From assembly GCA_964506435.1 (NCBI GenBank), contig CAZDLK010000034.1, forward strand, positions 1 to 23,568: 23,568 bases of DNA, written 5' to 3'. The position numbers and the translations under genes are program-made. This DNA comes from JAOZHU01 sp964506435. Lineage in GTDB: Archaea > Thermoproteota > Bathyarchaeia > Bathyarchaeales > Bathycorpusculaceae. Under the pieces are notes generated by a model. It was given only the letters and a program-made list of their open reading frames with translations, did no database searches and had not been told where the DNA came from. Shown piece after piece: positions 14,361-21,163 of this stretch (positions are counted from its first letter, which is position 1; every line of letters begins with the position of its first letter).

Positions 14361-15065
14361 TTAGGCGCTGTTTTTTGTGCCCTGCTTTTCTGCGGTTATT
14401 TTCCCCTCGCTTAAGAACAGCATCCGCTCTGTTTGCGTCGCCATCTGCTCATCATGCGTCACCATCAGAATAGTGGTGCCATGCCGCTGGTTAAGGTTCC
14501 TAAGTAGCTTAACAATCTCCTGCTTGTTGGCGACGTCTAAGTTGCCTGTGGGCTCGTCGGCTAAGATGATGGCGGGGTCGTTGGCTAGTGCCCGTGCGAT
14601 GGCGACGCGCTGCTGTTCGCCTTGGCTTAGATGCTGGGGACGATGCTGCTCCCGCCCCGATAAACCAACGGTGCCCAGTAGCTCCAGTGCTCTTTGCTTG
14701 CGTTGTCCTTTGAATTTGCCTGCAAGCTCCATGGCTAACTCGACGTTTTCACGGGCGTTAAGGTAGGGCAGGAGGTTGAAGTTTTGGAATACGAAGCCTA
14801 TTTTGTCTCGGCGTATCTTGTAGAGCTGTGATTCAGGCATATGCGAAATGTCAACGTTATCTATGGCTATTTTGCCCTCTGTGGGTTTATCGATACATCC
14901 GATGAGGTTTAAGAGTGTGGTTTTGCCGCTTCCGCTGGGTCCCATGATGGCGGTGAATTCGCCTCTTTTAACCTCAAGGTCTAAGCCGTTTAGGGGCTGT
15001 ATTTTGCGTTTGCCTAGTCTGAATGTCTTGGATAGGTTTTCGATTTTTAAAACTGTCTCACTCAT
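14361..15065 (-). CDS. ABC transporter ATPase, MacB/LolD type (module 1)
   Basis: 234-residue ATP-binding subunit that would power the FtsX/MacB-type permease encoded just upstream. Walker A is GPSGSGKT (42-49). The Q-loop is FVFQNFNLLPYL, the signature LSQGEQQRVAIARAL, Walker B IILADEPTGNLD, and the H-loop MVTHD. All are intact. ATG 15065 overlaps the permease stop by 8 bases (ATGAGTGA), so the subunits are coupled; a longer frame upstream only reads the permease gene out of frame. It closely resembles the ATPase of module 2, including an 88-base block with 2 differences. It is the last gene of a four-gene operon. The transported substrate is unknown. Confidence 0.95.
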   Translation of the reverse strand: MSETVLKIENLSKTFRLGKRKIQPLNGLDLEVKRGEFTAIMGPSGSGKTTLLNLIGCIDKPTEGKIAIDNVDISHMPESQLYKIRRDKIGFVFQNFNLLPYLNARENVELAMELAGKFKGQRKQRALELLGTVGLSGREQHRPQHLSQGEQQRVAIARALANDPAIILADEPTGNLDVANKQEIVKLLRNLNQRHGTTILMVTHDEQMATQTERMLFLSEGKITAEKQGTKNSA

Positions 15066-16404
15066 TGCGCATTGCCTCCGCAGGTCGTATTTTTGCTGCT
15101 TTCCAAGCGGGGTATAGGCTTCCAAGCATACCCAGCAGCACCGCAACACCTAACACTGCTAACATTATCTGTGGGGTTACTGTTCCAGAAAGAGAAACTG
15201 GCACCCAACCACCTTCATCCATCAATATGATGTCAACTCCATATTGGTCTAAGCGGGGCAGTAGTAAGTTCCCGATTGTTGATGCACCGACTGTACCAAT
15301 TGCTATGCTGACTACGCCTGCAATTAGACTTAGAAGCGTGCCTTCCAGCATGAACTGCGTAAGAATCGTTCTGTTGCTTGCGCCAATGGCTTTTAGAGTA
15401 CCGATTTCTTTGGTTCTCTCCCGTACCGTGTAGAGCATAATAAAAAGTATAATTACGATCTGAGCAACTATGACAAGCCCCATTTGTACGATGCCCGCCT
15501 GTTCAAGATTATTCATTTTAGCTTGTGCGTCTTGGATTCGCTCGGTGTCTGAAGCTATACCTTCTAAACCAATGTCTATTGTTTGTTTGTATTCCAGAAT
15601 AATTGCCAGTTCGGGGTATTCCGAGCTGATTTTGCTTTTGACTTTCTCCAGGTTCTGGACGCCATCAACAAAGACATCAAGTACCCACGCTTGCCCAGTT
15701 TTGTTAATGATGCTTTGAGCGTCCTCAAGACTCATGTAGACCCGATTGGTCACAGTGTCACCATTAATGCCTACTACTGTGAAGTTTTTTCCTAAAAGGT
15801 TAATGTTGTCACCTACGCCAACACCCAAAGATTGTGCAGCTGCCTCTTCGAAAACTACCACGCCGCTATCTCCAACCTGCAAAGTTCGGCCCTCAGTAAT
15901 ATTAGAAGGCACAGGTGAGGGGTCAAAAAACGTGGAGTATTTATCCATAAAAGAAGCGTTCAATGGTGCTCCAGAAATGTACAAGGAATTCCTCCATAAT
16001 TCCTCATTATGGAAATATTCCATTTTAGTATCATAGTACTCATACCAAAATGTCGGTATGACTGCGTCGATTTCTGGGATAGAGGTGAGATTAGAGTAAT
16101 CAGTTATATTTAACCAAGGTCTAGCCAATCCAGTAAGATTTTGATAGGGCCCCAAGTTATAGACATTCTCAAGTGGAAGACCCCACGTCTGGTGAGTTAC
16201 ATCCAAACTGTTTACATAACTATTGGTATTCTCGATTTGCTCCGTTATCTCATTAACTAGTTTCTGGTTGGCTTGTTGGTTTGCAATGATGGTCGGTGGA
16301 ATTGAAACTACCACTGATAATGCAAGGCTTAATGCTACAATTACTATTATGGCTCTGGCTTTTCTTCGTGTTATATTTCTGGTTGCTCTTGTTAGGATTC
16401 CCAC
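15058..16404 (-). CDS. FtsX/MacB-type ABC permease (module 1)
   Basis: 448-residue membrane subunit with the MacB/LolC plan: one N-terminal membrane helix (AIIVIVALSLALSVVVSIPP), a large outside domain of about 230 residues, and three C-terminal helices. The cytoplasmic coupling segment is RERTKEIGTLKAIGASNRTI, and the end is LYPAWKAAKIRPAEAMRNE. The outside domain contains many N-glycosylation sequons (such as NLT, NIT, NAS, NFT, NKT) and stretches typical of the MacB outer domain (VGVGDNINLLGKNFTVVGI). The gene starts at ATG 16404, 21 bases after the module 2 ATPase stop. Relatives export lipids, peptides or lipoproteins, or work as mechanotransmitters; the substrate here is not evident. 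Confidence 0.92.
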   Translation of the reverse strand: MGILTRATRNITRRKARAIIVIVALSLALSVVVSIPPTIIANQQANQKLVNEITEQIENTNSYVNSLDVTHQTWGLPLENVYNLGPYQNLTGLARPWLNITDYSNLTSIPEIDAVIPTFWYEYYDTKMEYFHNEELWRNSLYISGAPLNASFMDKYSTFFDPSPVPSNITEGRTLQVGDSGVVVFEEAAAQSLGVGVGDNINLLGKNFTVVGINGDTVTNRVYMSLEDAQSIINKTGQAWVLDVFVDGVQNLEKVKSKISSEYPELAIILEYKQTIDIGLEGIASDTERIQDAQAKMNNLEQAGIVQMGLVIVAQIVIILFIMLYTVRERTKEIGTLKAIGASNRTILTQFMLEGTLLSLIAGVVSIAIGTVGASTIGNLLLPRLDQYGVDIILMDEGGWVPVSLSGTVTPQIMLAVLGVAVLLGMLGSLYPAWKAAKIRPAEAMRNE

Positions 16405-16425
16405 TTTTTGTTCACTCCAATTTTA

Positions 16426-17127
16426 TTAATTTGAGACCTCAATTCTGTTTTTCTTGGTTATTTTTCCTTCATTTAAGAGAAGTATTCGTTCTGCATGTGC
16501 GGCAACTTGTTCGTCGTGCGTCACCATAATGATGGTGGTGCTCTGTTTTTGGCTAAGGTCGGCTAGTAGTTTTACGATCTCTTGTTTGTTGGCTGCGTCT
16601 AGGTTGCCTGTAGGTTCATCAGCTAAAATTATAGCTGGATCGTTGGCTAAGGCCCGTGCGATAGCGACCCGTTGCTGCTCCCCTTGACTTAAACGCTGAG
16701 GCCGATGCTGTTCTCGCCCTGACAAGCCAACCGTGGCAAGCAGGTCTTTTGCCCTCTGCCGTCTTTGACCGTTGTATTTGTCTGCAAGCTCCATGGCTAA
16801 CTCCACGTTTTCACGGGCGTTAAGGTAGGGCAGGAGGTTGAAGTTTTGGAATATGAAGCCTATTTTGTCTCTTCTAATTTTGTAGAGTTGCGATTCCGGC
16901 AGATGCGCGATGTCCATGTTGTCTATGGCTATTTTGCCATCCGTGGGCTTGTCAATGCAGCCGATGAGGTTTAGCAAGGTGGTCTTGCCTGAACCTGAGG
17001 GTCCCATGATGGCAGTGAACTCGCCCCGTTGAACTTCAAGGTCTAAGCTGGTTAGAGGCTGGATTTTGCGTTTGCCAAGAGTGAAGGTCTTGGTTAATTT
17101 TTCGATTTTTAGGACGGGCTTATTCAT
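16426..17127 (-). CDS. ABC transporter ATPase, MacB/LolD type (module 2)
   Basis: 233-residue ATPase paired with the module 2 permease. Walker A GPSGSGKT (42-49), Q-loop FIFQNFNLL, signature LSQGEQQRVAIARAL, Walker B IILADEPTGNLD and MVTHD are intact. ATG 17127 overlaps the permease stop by 8 bases (ATGAATAA), the same coupling design as module 1. It is strongly similar to the module 1 ATPase over its full length, which shows that the modules arose by tandem duplication. The differences concentrate near the C-terminus. Confidence 0.95.
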   Translation of the reverse strand: MNKPVLKIEKLTKTFTLGKRKIQPLTSLDLEVQRGEFTAIMGPSGSGKTTLLNLIGCIDKPTDGKIAIDNMDIAHLPESQLYKIRRDKIGFIFQNFNLLPYLNARENVELAMELADKYNGQRRQRAKDLLATVGLSGREQHRPQRLSQGEQQRVAIARALANDPAIILADEPTGNLDAANKQEIVKLLADLSQKQSTTIIMVTHDEQVAAHAERILLLNEGKITKKNRIEVSN

Positions 17128-18451
17128 GGCGCATCGCCTCCGCTGGACGGATTTTTGCTGCTCTCCAAGCCGGATAGAGGCTTCCAAGTGCACCCAACGC
17201 CACCGCAATGCCCAATCCAGCTAAGACAAGCTCGGGGGTTATGGTTATAGCGAGGGGCACCGCCACACTTTGCCCAAAGTTATACTGGAGACGGGGGAGC
17301 AGCAAGTTTCCGATTGTTGATGCGCCGACTGTACCGATGGCTATGCCGACTGCGCCGGCGATTAAGCTCAACAGAATGCCTTCTATTATGAACTGTGCCA
17401 GAATTGTCCTGTTGCTGGCGCCTATGGCTTTGAGGGTGCCAATTTCTTTGGTCCGTTCCCGCACCGAATATAGCATTATGAGCAGTATTATTGCGATTTG
17501 AGCAGGCACCAAGATGCCTATCTGCATTATAGCTATGTTTTCTAAATTATTAACCGCCGCTTGTGCTGTTTGCATCTGTTTTTCATAGCCTGCTTTGCTT
17601 TCTAAAGCGACTTTTATCATCGCTTTAGAGGTCTGAACCACAAGCTGGGGGTATTGCTCTTTGATTTCGCTTTCAGCTGTATCTACGTTTTCAATACTGT
17701 CAGCAAAGACTAAAAGTTTCAGTGCCTGCCCAGTTGTGTTAGTGATGCTTTGGGCTTCTCCAAGACTCATGTATGCCGCAGCCTGCCATGACCTCCCCGT
17801 GCCTTCAATGCCCACTACCATGAAGTTTTGTCCCAAAAGATTAATGGTGTCACCGACGCTGACGTCAAAGTAAGCTGCGACTACCTCCTGTAAAACAACA
17901 ACGCTTTGGTCTTCGGCTTGGAGGTTTCGGCCAGCACTAATATTTGAAGGTAGAATCGAGGGGTAGCTTTCAAGATATGTTGCTTCTAAGGGTATGCCCT
18001 CGATGTTTAAGTACTGGGGGTACGAATTTCCGTTCCAAATGAAGTCGTACGTTTGATTGTTCTCTCCGTATTGGTATTGCATTATTGGTATGACTTCAAC
18101 GATTTCTGGGATAGCTGTAAGATTAGAAAAATCGGTTATATTCAAGAAAGGCGTATACACCGTTGTTGCCCCACCGTTAAAAAAATCTTTGTATGGTCCT
18201 TGATTATCGCGACGAAACTCAAAATGAAGAGTGCAGTCCATTTGGGTTGCTGTAAGATTGAGATATTCATTATTGGCTTGAATGCCGGATAATAGTTCAT
18301 CGATTACTTGTTGGTTGCCTTTCTGGTTTGCGACAATGTTTGGCGGAAGAGAAGTTATTACCGCTAAAGCCAAACTCAACACTACAATCAACAAGAGCGC
18401 TCTTGCTTTTCTTCTGGATATGTTTCTGGCGGCTCTTGTTAAGATTCCCAT
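17120..18451 (-). CDS. FtsX/MacB-type ABC permease (module 2)
   Basis: 443 residues with the same plan as module 1: N-terminal helix (ALLLIVVLSLALAVITSLPP), sequon-rich outside domain, and three C-terminal helices around RERTKEIGTLKAIGASNRTI, ending LYPAWRAAKIRPAEAMRHE. The membrane parts are nearly the same in both permeases, while the outside domains have diverged strongly, as expected if they handle different partners or substrates. It is the first gene of the operon. Upstream lie a TATA-like element and two operator-like sites at 18502-18537. ATG 18451 is used. Confidence 0.92.
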   Translation of the reverse strand: MGILTRAARNISRRKARALLLIVVLSLALAVITSLPPNIVANQKGNQQVIDELLSGIQANNEYLNLTATQMDCTLHFEFRRDNQGPYKDFFNGGATTVYTPFLNITDFSNLTAIPEIVEVIPIMQYQYGENNQTYDFIWNGNSYPQYLNIEGIPLEATYLESYPSILPSNISAGRNLQAEDQSVVVLQEVVAAYFDVSVGDTINLLGQNFMVVGIEGTGRSWQAAAYMSLGEAQSITNTTGQALKLLVFADSIENVDTAESEIKEQYPQLVVQTSKAMIKVALESKAGYEKQMQTAQAAVNNLENIAIMQIGILVPAQIAIILLIMLYSVRERTKEIGTLKAIGASNRTILAQFIIEGILLSLIAGAVGIAIGTVGASTIGNLLLPRLQYNFGQSVAVPLAITITPELVLAGLGIAVALGALGSLYPAWRAAKIRPAEAMRHE

Positions 18452-18486
18452 TTTCGCCCATTCCCTAACTTTTCTATGAATGCCAT

Positions 18487-18499
18487 GTTAAACTATTAT
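18487..18499 (-). promoter_or_regulatory. promoter (TATA-like) of the ABC operon
   Basis: On the minus strand this reads ATAATAGTTTAAC. TATA candidates are centred near 18490-18496, predicting transcription start at about 18464-18470 and a short leader before ATG 18451. Confidence 0.4.
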
Positions 18500-18501
18500 T
18501 T

Positions 18502-18537
18502 CTACGGTCTAGGAGCATTTGTACTACGGTTTAGTAC
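18502..18537. promoter_or_regulatory. tandem operator-like sites ahead of the ABC operon
   Basis: CTACGGTCTAG (18502-18512) and CTACGGTTTAG (18524-18534) differ at one base and are spaced exactly 22 bp apart, two helical turns. The second is extended to a 17-base inverted repeat, GTACTACGGTTTAGTAC (18521-18537), with perfect 6-bp arms. They adjoin the predicted TATA box. The winged-helix regulator encoded next to them is the obvious candidate binder. Confidence 0.55.
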
Positions 18538-18592
18538 AGTCACTTGCCTGCTGGGAATGGCAGTTATCAAAAGGCTGTTGAATGCTGGGTTG

Positions 18593-19003
18593 TTATAGAC
18601 TGCCTTTACGCCAAGTTTTGATGGTTTCATAACAGAAAATCACAATGAAGATTACAGCGGCGCCGACTGAGATGCCATACACCTGGATGGAAACTGACCC
18701 AAGAACCGCAAGCTCCAGCACTAAAACCGCAACGGCGAATATGAGGTACAAGAAGTGTCTTGGGATTAGGAAGCGACTGATTTTTACACAGTTCTCCAAC
18801 TCCACCCGGTTGATTACGTAGTCGCCCCATTCTCGCTTAACAAGGCATGCGGCTTCCAGTTTGGCAAGGTGGTGCTGAACTATTGAAGGACTGCTCAGGT
18901 TTAGGGTGCGCTGGATTTCTCTTATGCCGAGGGGTTTATTGGTTTTAAGCAGCAAACGATAGACGTCAAGGGTGGTTCCCTTCAGGGTATCAGCAGATTC
19001 CAT
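18593..19003 (-). CDS. membrane-anchored winged-helix transcriptional regulator
   Basis: 136 residues. The first about 70 form a winged helix-turn-helix of the ArsR/MarR-like archaeal type: TTLDVYRLLLKTNKPLGIREIQ, recognition-helix region LSSPSIVQHHLAKLEAACLV, and wing KREWGDYVINR. Two hydrophobic segments follow (about 84-106 and 108-127), connected by a short turn and ending with a positive tail (KTWRKGSL). This predicts two membrane helices with the DNA-binding domain in the cytoplasm. The gene lies upstream of, and in the same direction as, the ABC operon, with the operator pair between them. It probably senses a membrane signal and controls the transporter genes, which is inference. Confidence 0.85.
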   Translation of the reverse strand: MESADTLKGTTLDVYRLLLKTNKPLGIREIQRTLNLSSPSIVQHHLAKLEAACLVKREWGDYVINRVELENCVKISRFLIPRHFLYLIFAVAVLVLELAVLGSVSIQVYGISVGAAVIFIVIFCYETIKTWRKGSL

Positions 19004-19112
19004 TTCAACTATGTCTATTGCCCCCCTACAAAAGGAAATGCAGCATTACCATTTAAGTCCTTTTCTAACCCATGAAAAAACATGCCAACAGGCTCTTTTT
19101 TATCGACCACAT

Positions 19113-19151
19113 AGCCAAAGGTCGCCGGTTCAAGTCCGGCCCAGCCCACCA
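19113..19151 (+). pseudogene. 3' half of a tRNA-Val gene (att-like repeat)
   Basis: 39 bases matching 14229-14267 of the intact tRNA-Val with a single difference (A 19143 for G 14259). They run from base 38 of the anticodon loop through the variable region, T arm, acceptor strand (CCAGCCC) and CCA. There is no 5' half in front of it. The preceding sequence does not form the bulge-helix-bulge expected for splicing with the 5' half at 11918-11957. Confidence 0.85.
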
Positions 19152-19165
19152 ACCAAACCCATTGC

Positions 19166-19196
19166 TTATTCGCGTAAAACACAATTTGACGAATAA
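19166..19196. repeat. inverted repeat after the tRNA 3' half
   Basis: TTATTCG (19166-19172) and CGAATAA (19190-19196) form perfect 7-bp arms around a 17-base loop. Role unknown; it could be a protein site or a weak hairpin. Confidence 0.3.
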
Positions 19197-19244
19197 CCTG
19201 AACAACAAGTGACGCTATTTATAGTTTAAATAAGGGGGCTATAG

Positions 19245-19251
19245 AAAAAAA
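19245..19251 (-). terminator. T-tract after the TFE-HD-DUF2110 operon
   Basis: Seven A bases on the plus strand, so T7 on the minus strand, about 43 bases after the stop at 19294. T-runs of this kind end transcription in archaea. Confidence 0.4.
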
Positions 19252-19293
19252 TCGCACAATAACGCCACTATTACACATCGTTCAGTGTGTCTT

Positions 19294-20058
19294 TCAGGTT
19301 TCCAGAAACTTTTTCAGTCTTTTCGGGTTAAACACGGCGAATTTGGCGTTTTTCAGGATTCTGCCGATTTTCGGGATTAACCCCGCAGCGTCGGTTCCAA
19401 GCTTGCAAGTCAAAGCGTGCTCAAACATTCCCAAAGGCTCCACGTCAATGATGTCTCTGTTTAACTTCGCGTACTCCACTGCATCTTTCACTTCGTTAAG
19501 CGGTGAACCTAAGACTATCAGCCTGTCCAGCAGTGCCCTTTGCCAAACGCTGTACTTTTCGACTTGCCGCGTGGATAACTCAGCTTCTATATGGTTTTGC
19601 TCCTCGTTTACGCTGACAACTTTTACGTTCAACGGCAAGTCGTTGCAGAAACCGAAGAGTTCACTGATTTTTTCCAAAGCAACCTTTCGGCCATCCAGCA
19701 GTTGCGCTTGCAGATGATGCAGCGGCACAGTTGCATGGACAATTTTCGGGTGGAAAACACCTACATCCACCACTAAGGCTTCTCTGCTTTTTCCAAAATC
19801 CATGATGTATCCTTTTAGCGGCGAATTTTTCTTTATGCCTTCCAAATTGGTTGGGCAGAGCCCGATTTCCTTTGCAATGTAGCTTGTTGCGATGCCTTCA
19901 TCTTCGCCTGCAATGGCTACTTGAACCCACTTGCCAGCGACTGTACCTAAAATCTTTGTTTCTACGTCTAAACCTTCCAGCGAAAGGTTTAAGGCGTCAC
20001 CGATCTGGTTCAGTTGATTAGTCTTGTGTGCTTTTGCCAGCAATGTTAACGTGGTCAT
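19294..20058 (-). CDS. conserved archaeal protein, DUF2110-like
   Basis: About 254 residues, matching my memory of the archaeal DUF2110 family often found beside the TFE gene; the function is unknown. The central part (SPLKGYIMDFGKSREALVVD, then VGVFHPKIVHATVPLHHLQAQLLDG) has the look of an S1/OB-like beta barrel, hinting at nucleic-acid binding. The C-terminal part (DRLIVLGSPLNEVKDAVEYA, then IDVEPLGMFEHALTCKLGTDAAGLIPKIGRIL) is a distinct helical module. ATG 20058 is chosen because it overlaps the HD gene stop as ATGA; a TTG at 20064 would add two residues. It is the last gene of the operon. Context suggests a link to transcription or RNA. Confidence 0.75.
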   Translation of the reverse strand: MTTLTLLAKAHKTNQLNQIGDALNLSLEGLDVETKILGTVAGKWVQVAIAGEDEGIATSYIAKEIGLCPTNLEGIKKNSPLKGYIMDFGKSREALVVDVGVFHPKIVHATVPLHHLQAQLLDGRKVALEKISELFGFCNDLPLNVKVVSVNEEQNHIEAELSTRQVEKYSVWQRALLDRLIVLGSPLNEVKDAVEYAKLNRDIIDVEPLGMFEHALTCKLGTDAAGLIPKIGRILKNAKFAVFNPKRLKKFLET

Positions 20059-20585
20059 GGGCAATCGCCAATTATTCCCGCTATTTCCCTGTGAAGCTTC
20101 AGAACCCTTTCAGCAGCATCCTGCCCGTGCTCTCTGGCAAGTTCTTCCGCAGTTGCTTCTATTGGCGCTCGCTTCCCGTTTTCAATAAGCTTATCGGCGT
20201 AGGAAACAATTTTTTCCTCCAGAGCAACTGGGAAATACATGTCCTTTGGCCACCCCAGCTTTTCTGCTTCGCTGGCTGTTATTCCTCCGCCGACATGCCG
20301 CTTAACTATCGCGATTACAGGTTCGGGTAAGCCCGCTACCGCCAAGATTTCAGCGCCGACAACGGCGTGGTGAACACTATGAGTTTTTGAACGACCAACA
20401 TCATGAAGTAACGCACCTATTTCCACAAGTTGCAAATCAACATTCAAGCCTTTTTCTTTGCATGCTTCAGCGGTTTCCACGGCAAGTTTTGCCACCGCTT
20501 TACAATGTTTTATAACTTTCAGGGAGCAATGGTTTTCGCGGAGAATTTGCAGTGCTTGCTCCCTTGATGGAAGCTTTTCACTCAC
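20055..20585 (-). CDS. HD-domain phosphohydrolase (TIGR00295-like)
   Basis: 176 residues with a complete HD metal site: the first His in KVIKHCKAVAKLA, the HD pair in GALLHDVGRSKTH, later His residues in HSVHHAVVGAEIL and IVKRHVGGG, and the distal Asp in IVSYADKLIE. HD proteins cleave phosphate esters (nucleotides, cyclic nucleotides, RNA 2',3'-phosphates). The target of this archaeal subgroup is not established. It starts with GTG 20585, overlapping the TFE stop by 8 bases, and ends overlapping the next ATG, so all three genes are coupled. Confidence 0.87.
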   Translation of the reverse strand: MSEKLPSREQALQILRENHCSLKVIKHCKAVAKLAVETAEACKEKGLNVDLQLVEIGALLHDVGRSKTHSVHHAVVGAEILAVAGLPEPVIAIVKRHVGGGITASEAEKLGWPKDMYFPVALEEKIVSYADKLIENGKRAPIEATAEELAREHGQDAAERVLKLHREIAGIIGDCP

Positions 20586-21090
20586 CCAGTTCCTTCCTTA
20601 ACTGCTCCACTTTCGCCGTCAACTGCTCGACAATCTTCTCGTTTGAACAGTGCACTAAGGGTTTGCCGCAGCTTGAACAGTGGAAAACCAGTTCTACTGC
20701 TTCTTCAAACGGGATTCGTTTGCACCCTGGCGTATTACAGTAGTAGAAGTCATGGTTTTTCTCATATTCCAATCGAACATTAAGCTTCTCGAGCACTCTG
20801 CGTTTTTGGCTTAAGATGAAGCCTTCCAGCTGGTCTGGTTGAAGTTTCCAGTGGAATATGAACCAGCCTGTTTTGGGGTCACGGGTTCTTCTCAAGCTTA
20901 CAAGAGAATGATCATAAAGCTTGTAGAGGATTTTGCGGACTGAGTTCAGCCTAATTCCTGTTTTGTTGGCTATCTCGTCGTCTGTTGTTTCCTCTGAGTT
21001 CTTGAGGGTTTCAATGAGTGTTACGGCTTCTTCCTCGCCCAGTGCCGCTGCCACTTTCATGAGCGTTGCATCATCGATCGTTGATAACAT
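20578..21090 (-). CDS. tfe: transcription factor E, alpha subunit (TFIIE-alpha homologue)
   Basis: 170-residue archaeal initiation factor that helps open promoter DNA and stabilises the RNA polymerase open complex. The N-terminal winged helix is seen in EEAVTLIETLKNSEETTDDEIA and the following TGIRLNSVRKILYKLYDHSLV, with the wing at RRTRDPKTGWFIFHW. The zinc ribbon has cysteine pairs in YYCNTPGCKR and FHCSSCGKPL. A coiled C-terminal helix ends it (EQLTAKVEQLRKELGE). Length and domain order are those of the family. ATG 21090 is used. A TATA-like TTATTTAG lies about 25 bases upstream, and AGGAAG shortly before the ATG may instead serve as a ribosome site. Confidence 0.95.
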   Translation of the reverse strand: MLSTIDDATLMKVAAALGEEEAVTLIETLKNSEETTDDEIANKTGIRLNSVRKILYKLYDHSLVSLRRTRDPKTGWFIFHWKLQPDQLEGFILSQKRRVLEKLNVRLEYEKNHDFYYCNTPGCKRIPFEEAVELVFHCSSCGKPLVHCSNEKIVEQLTAKVEQLRKELGE

Positions 21091-21110
21091 GTTTAGCTTC
21101 CTTTTAATAC

Positions 21111-21118
21111 CTAAATAA
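21111..21118 (-). promoter_or_regulatory. TATA-like element for the tfe operon
   Basis: TTATTTAG on the minus strand, centred about 25 bases before ATG 21090. Confidence 0.35.
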
Positions 21119-21163
21119 TAAGCGTTGCTACCATAAGAACCTTATTAAATACACGGCTGAAAA

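Noticed and set aside
11918..19151. A functional split tRNA-Val whose halves are joined by trans-splicing at 37/38
   Set aside because: The sequence after the 5' half (ACCAGTCAGTTC) and before the 3' half (ATCGACCACAT) cannot form the needed bulge-helix-bulge. Loop bases 32-35 (TTTA) do not pair with the bases before the 3' half. The acceptor strands mispair at two positions, and an intact gene is present.
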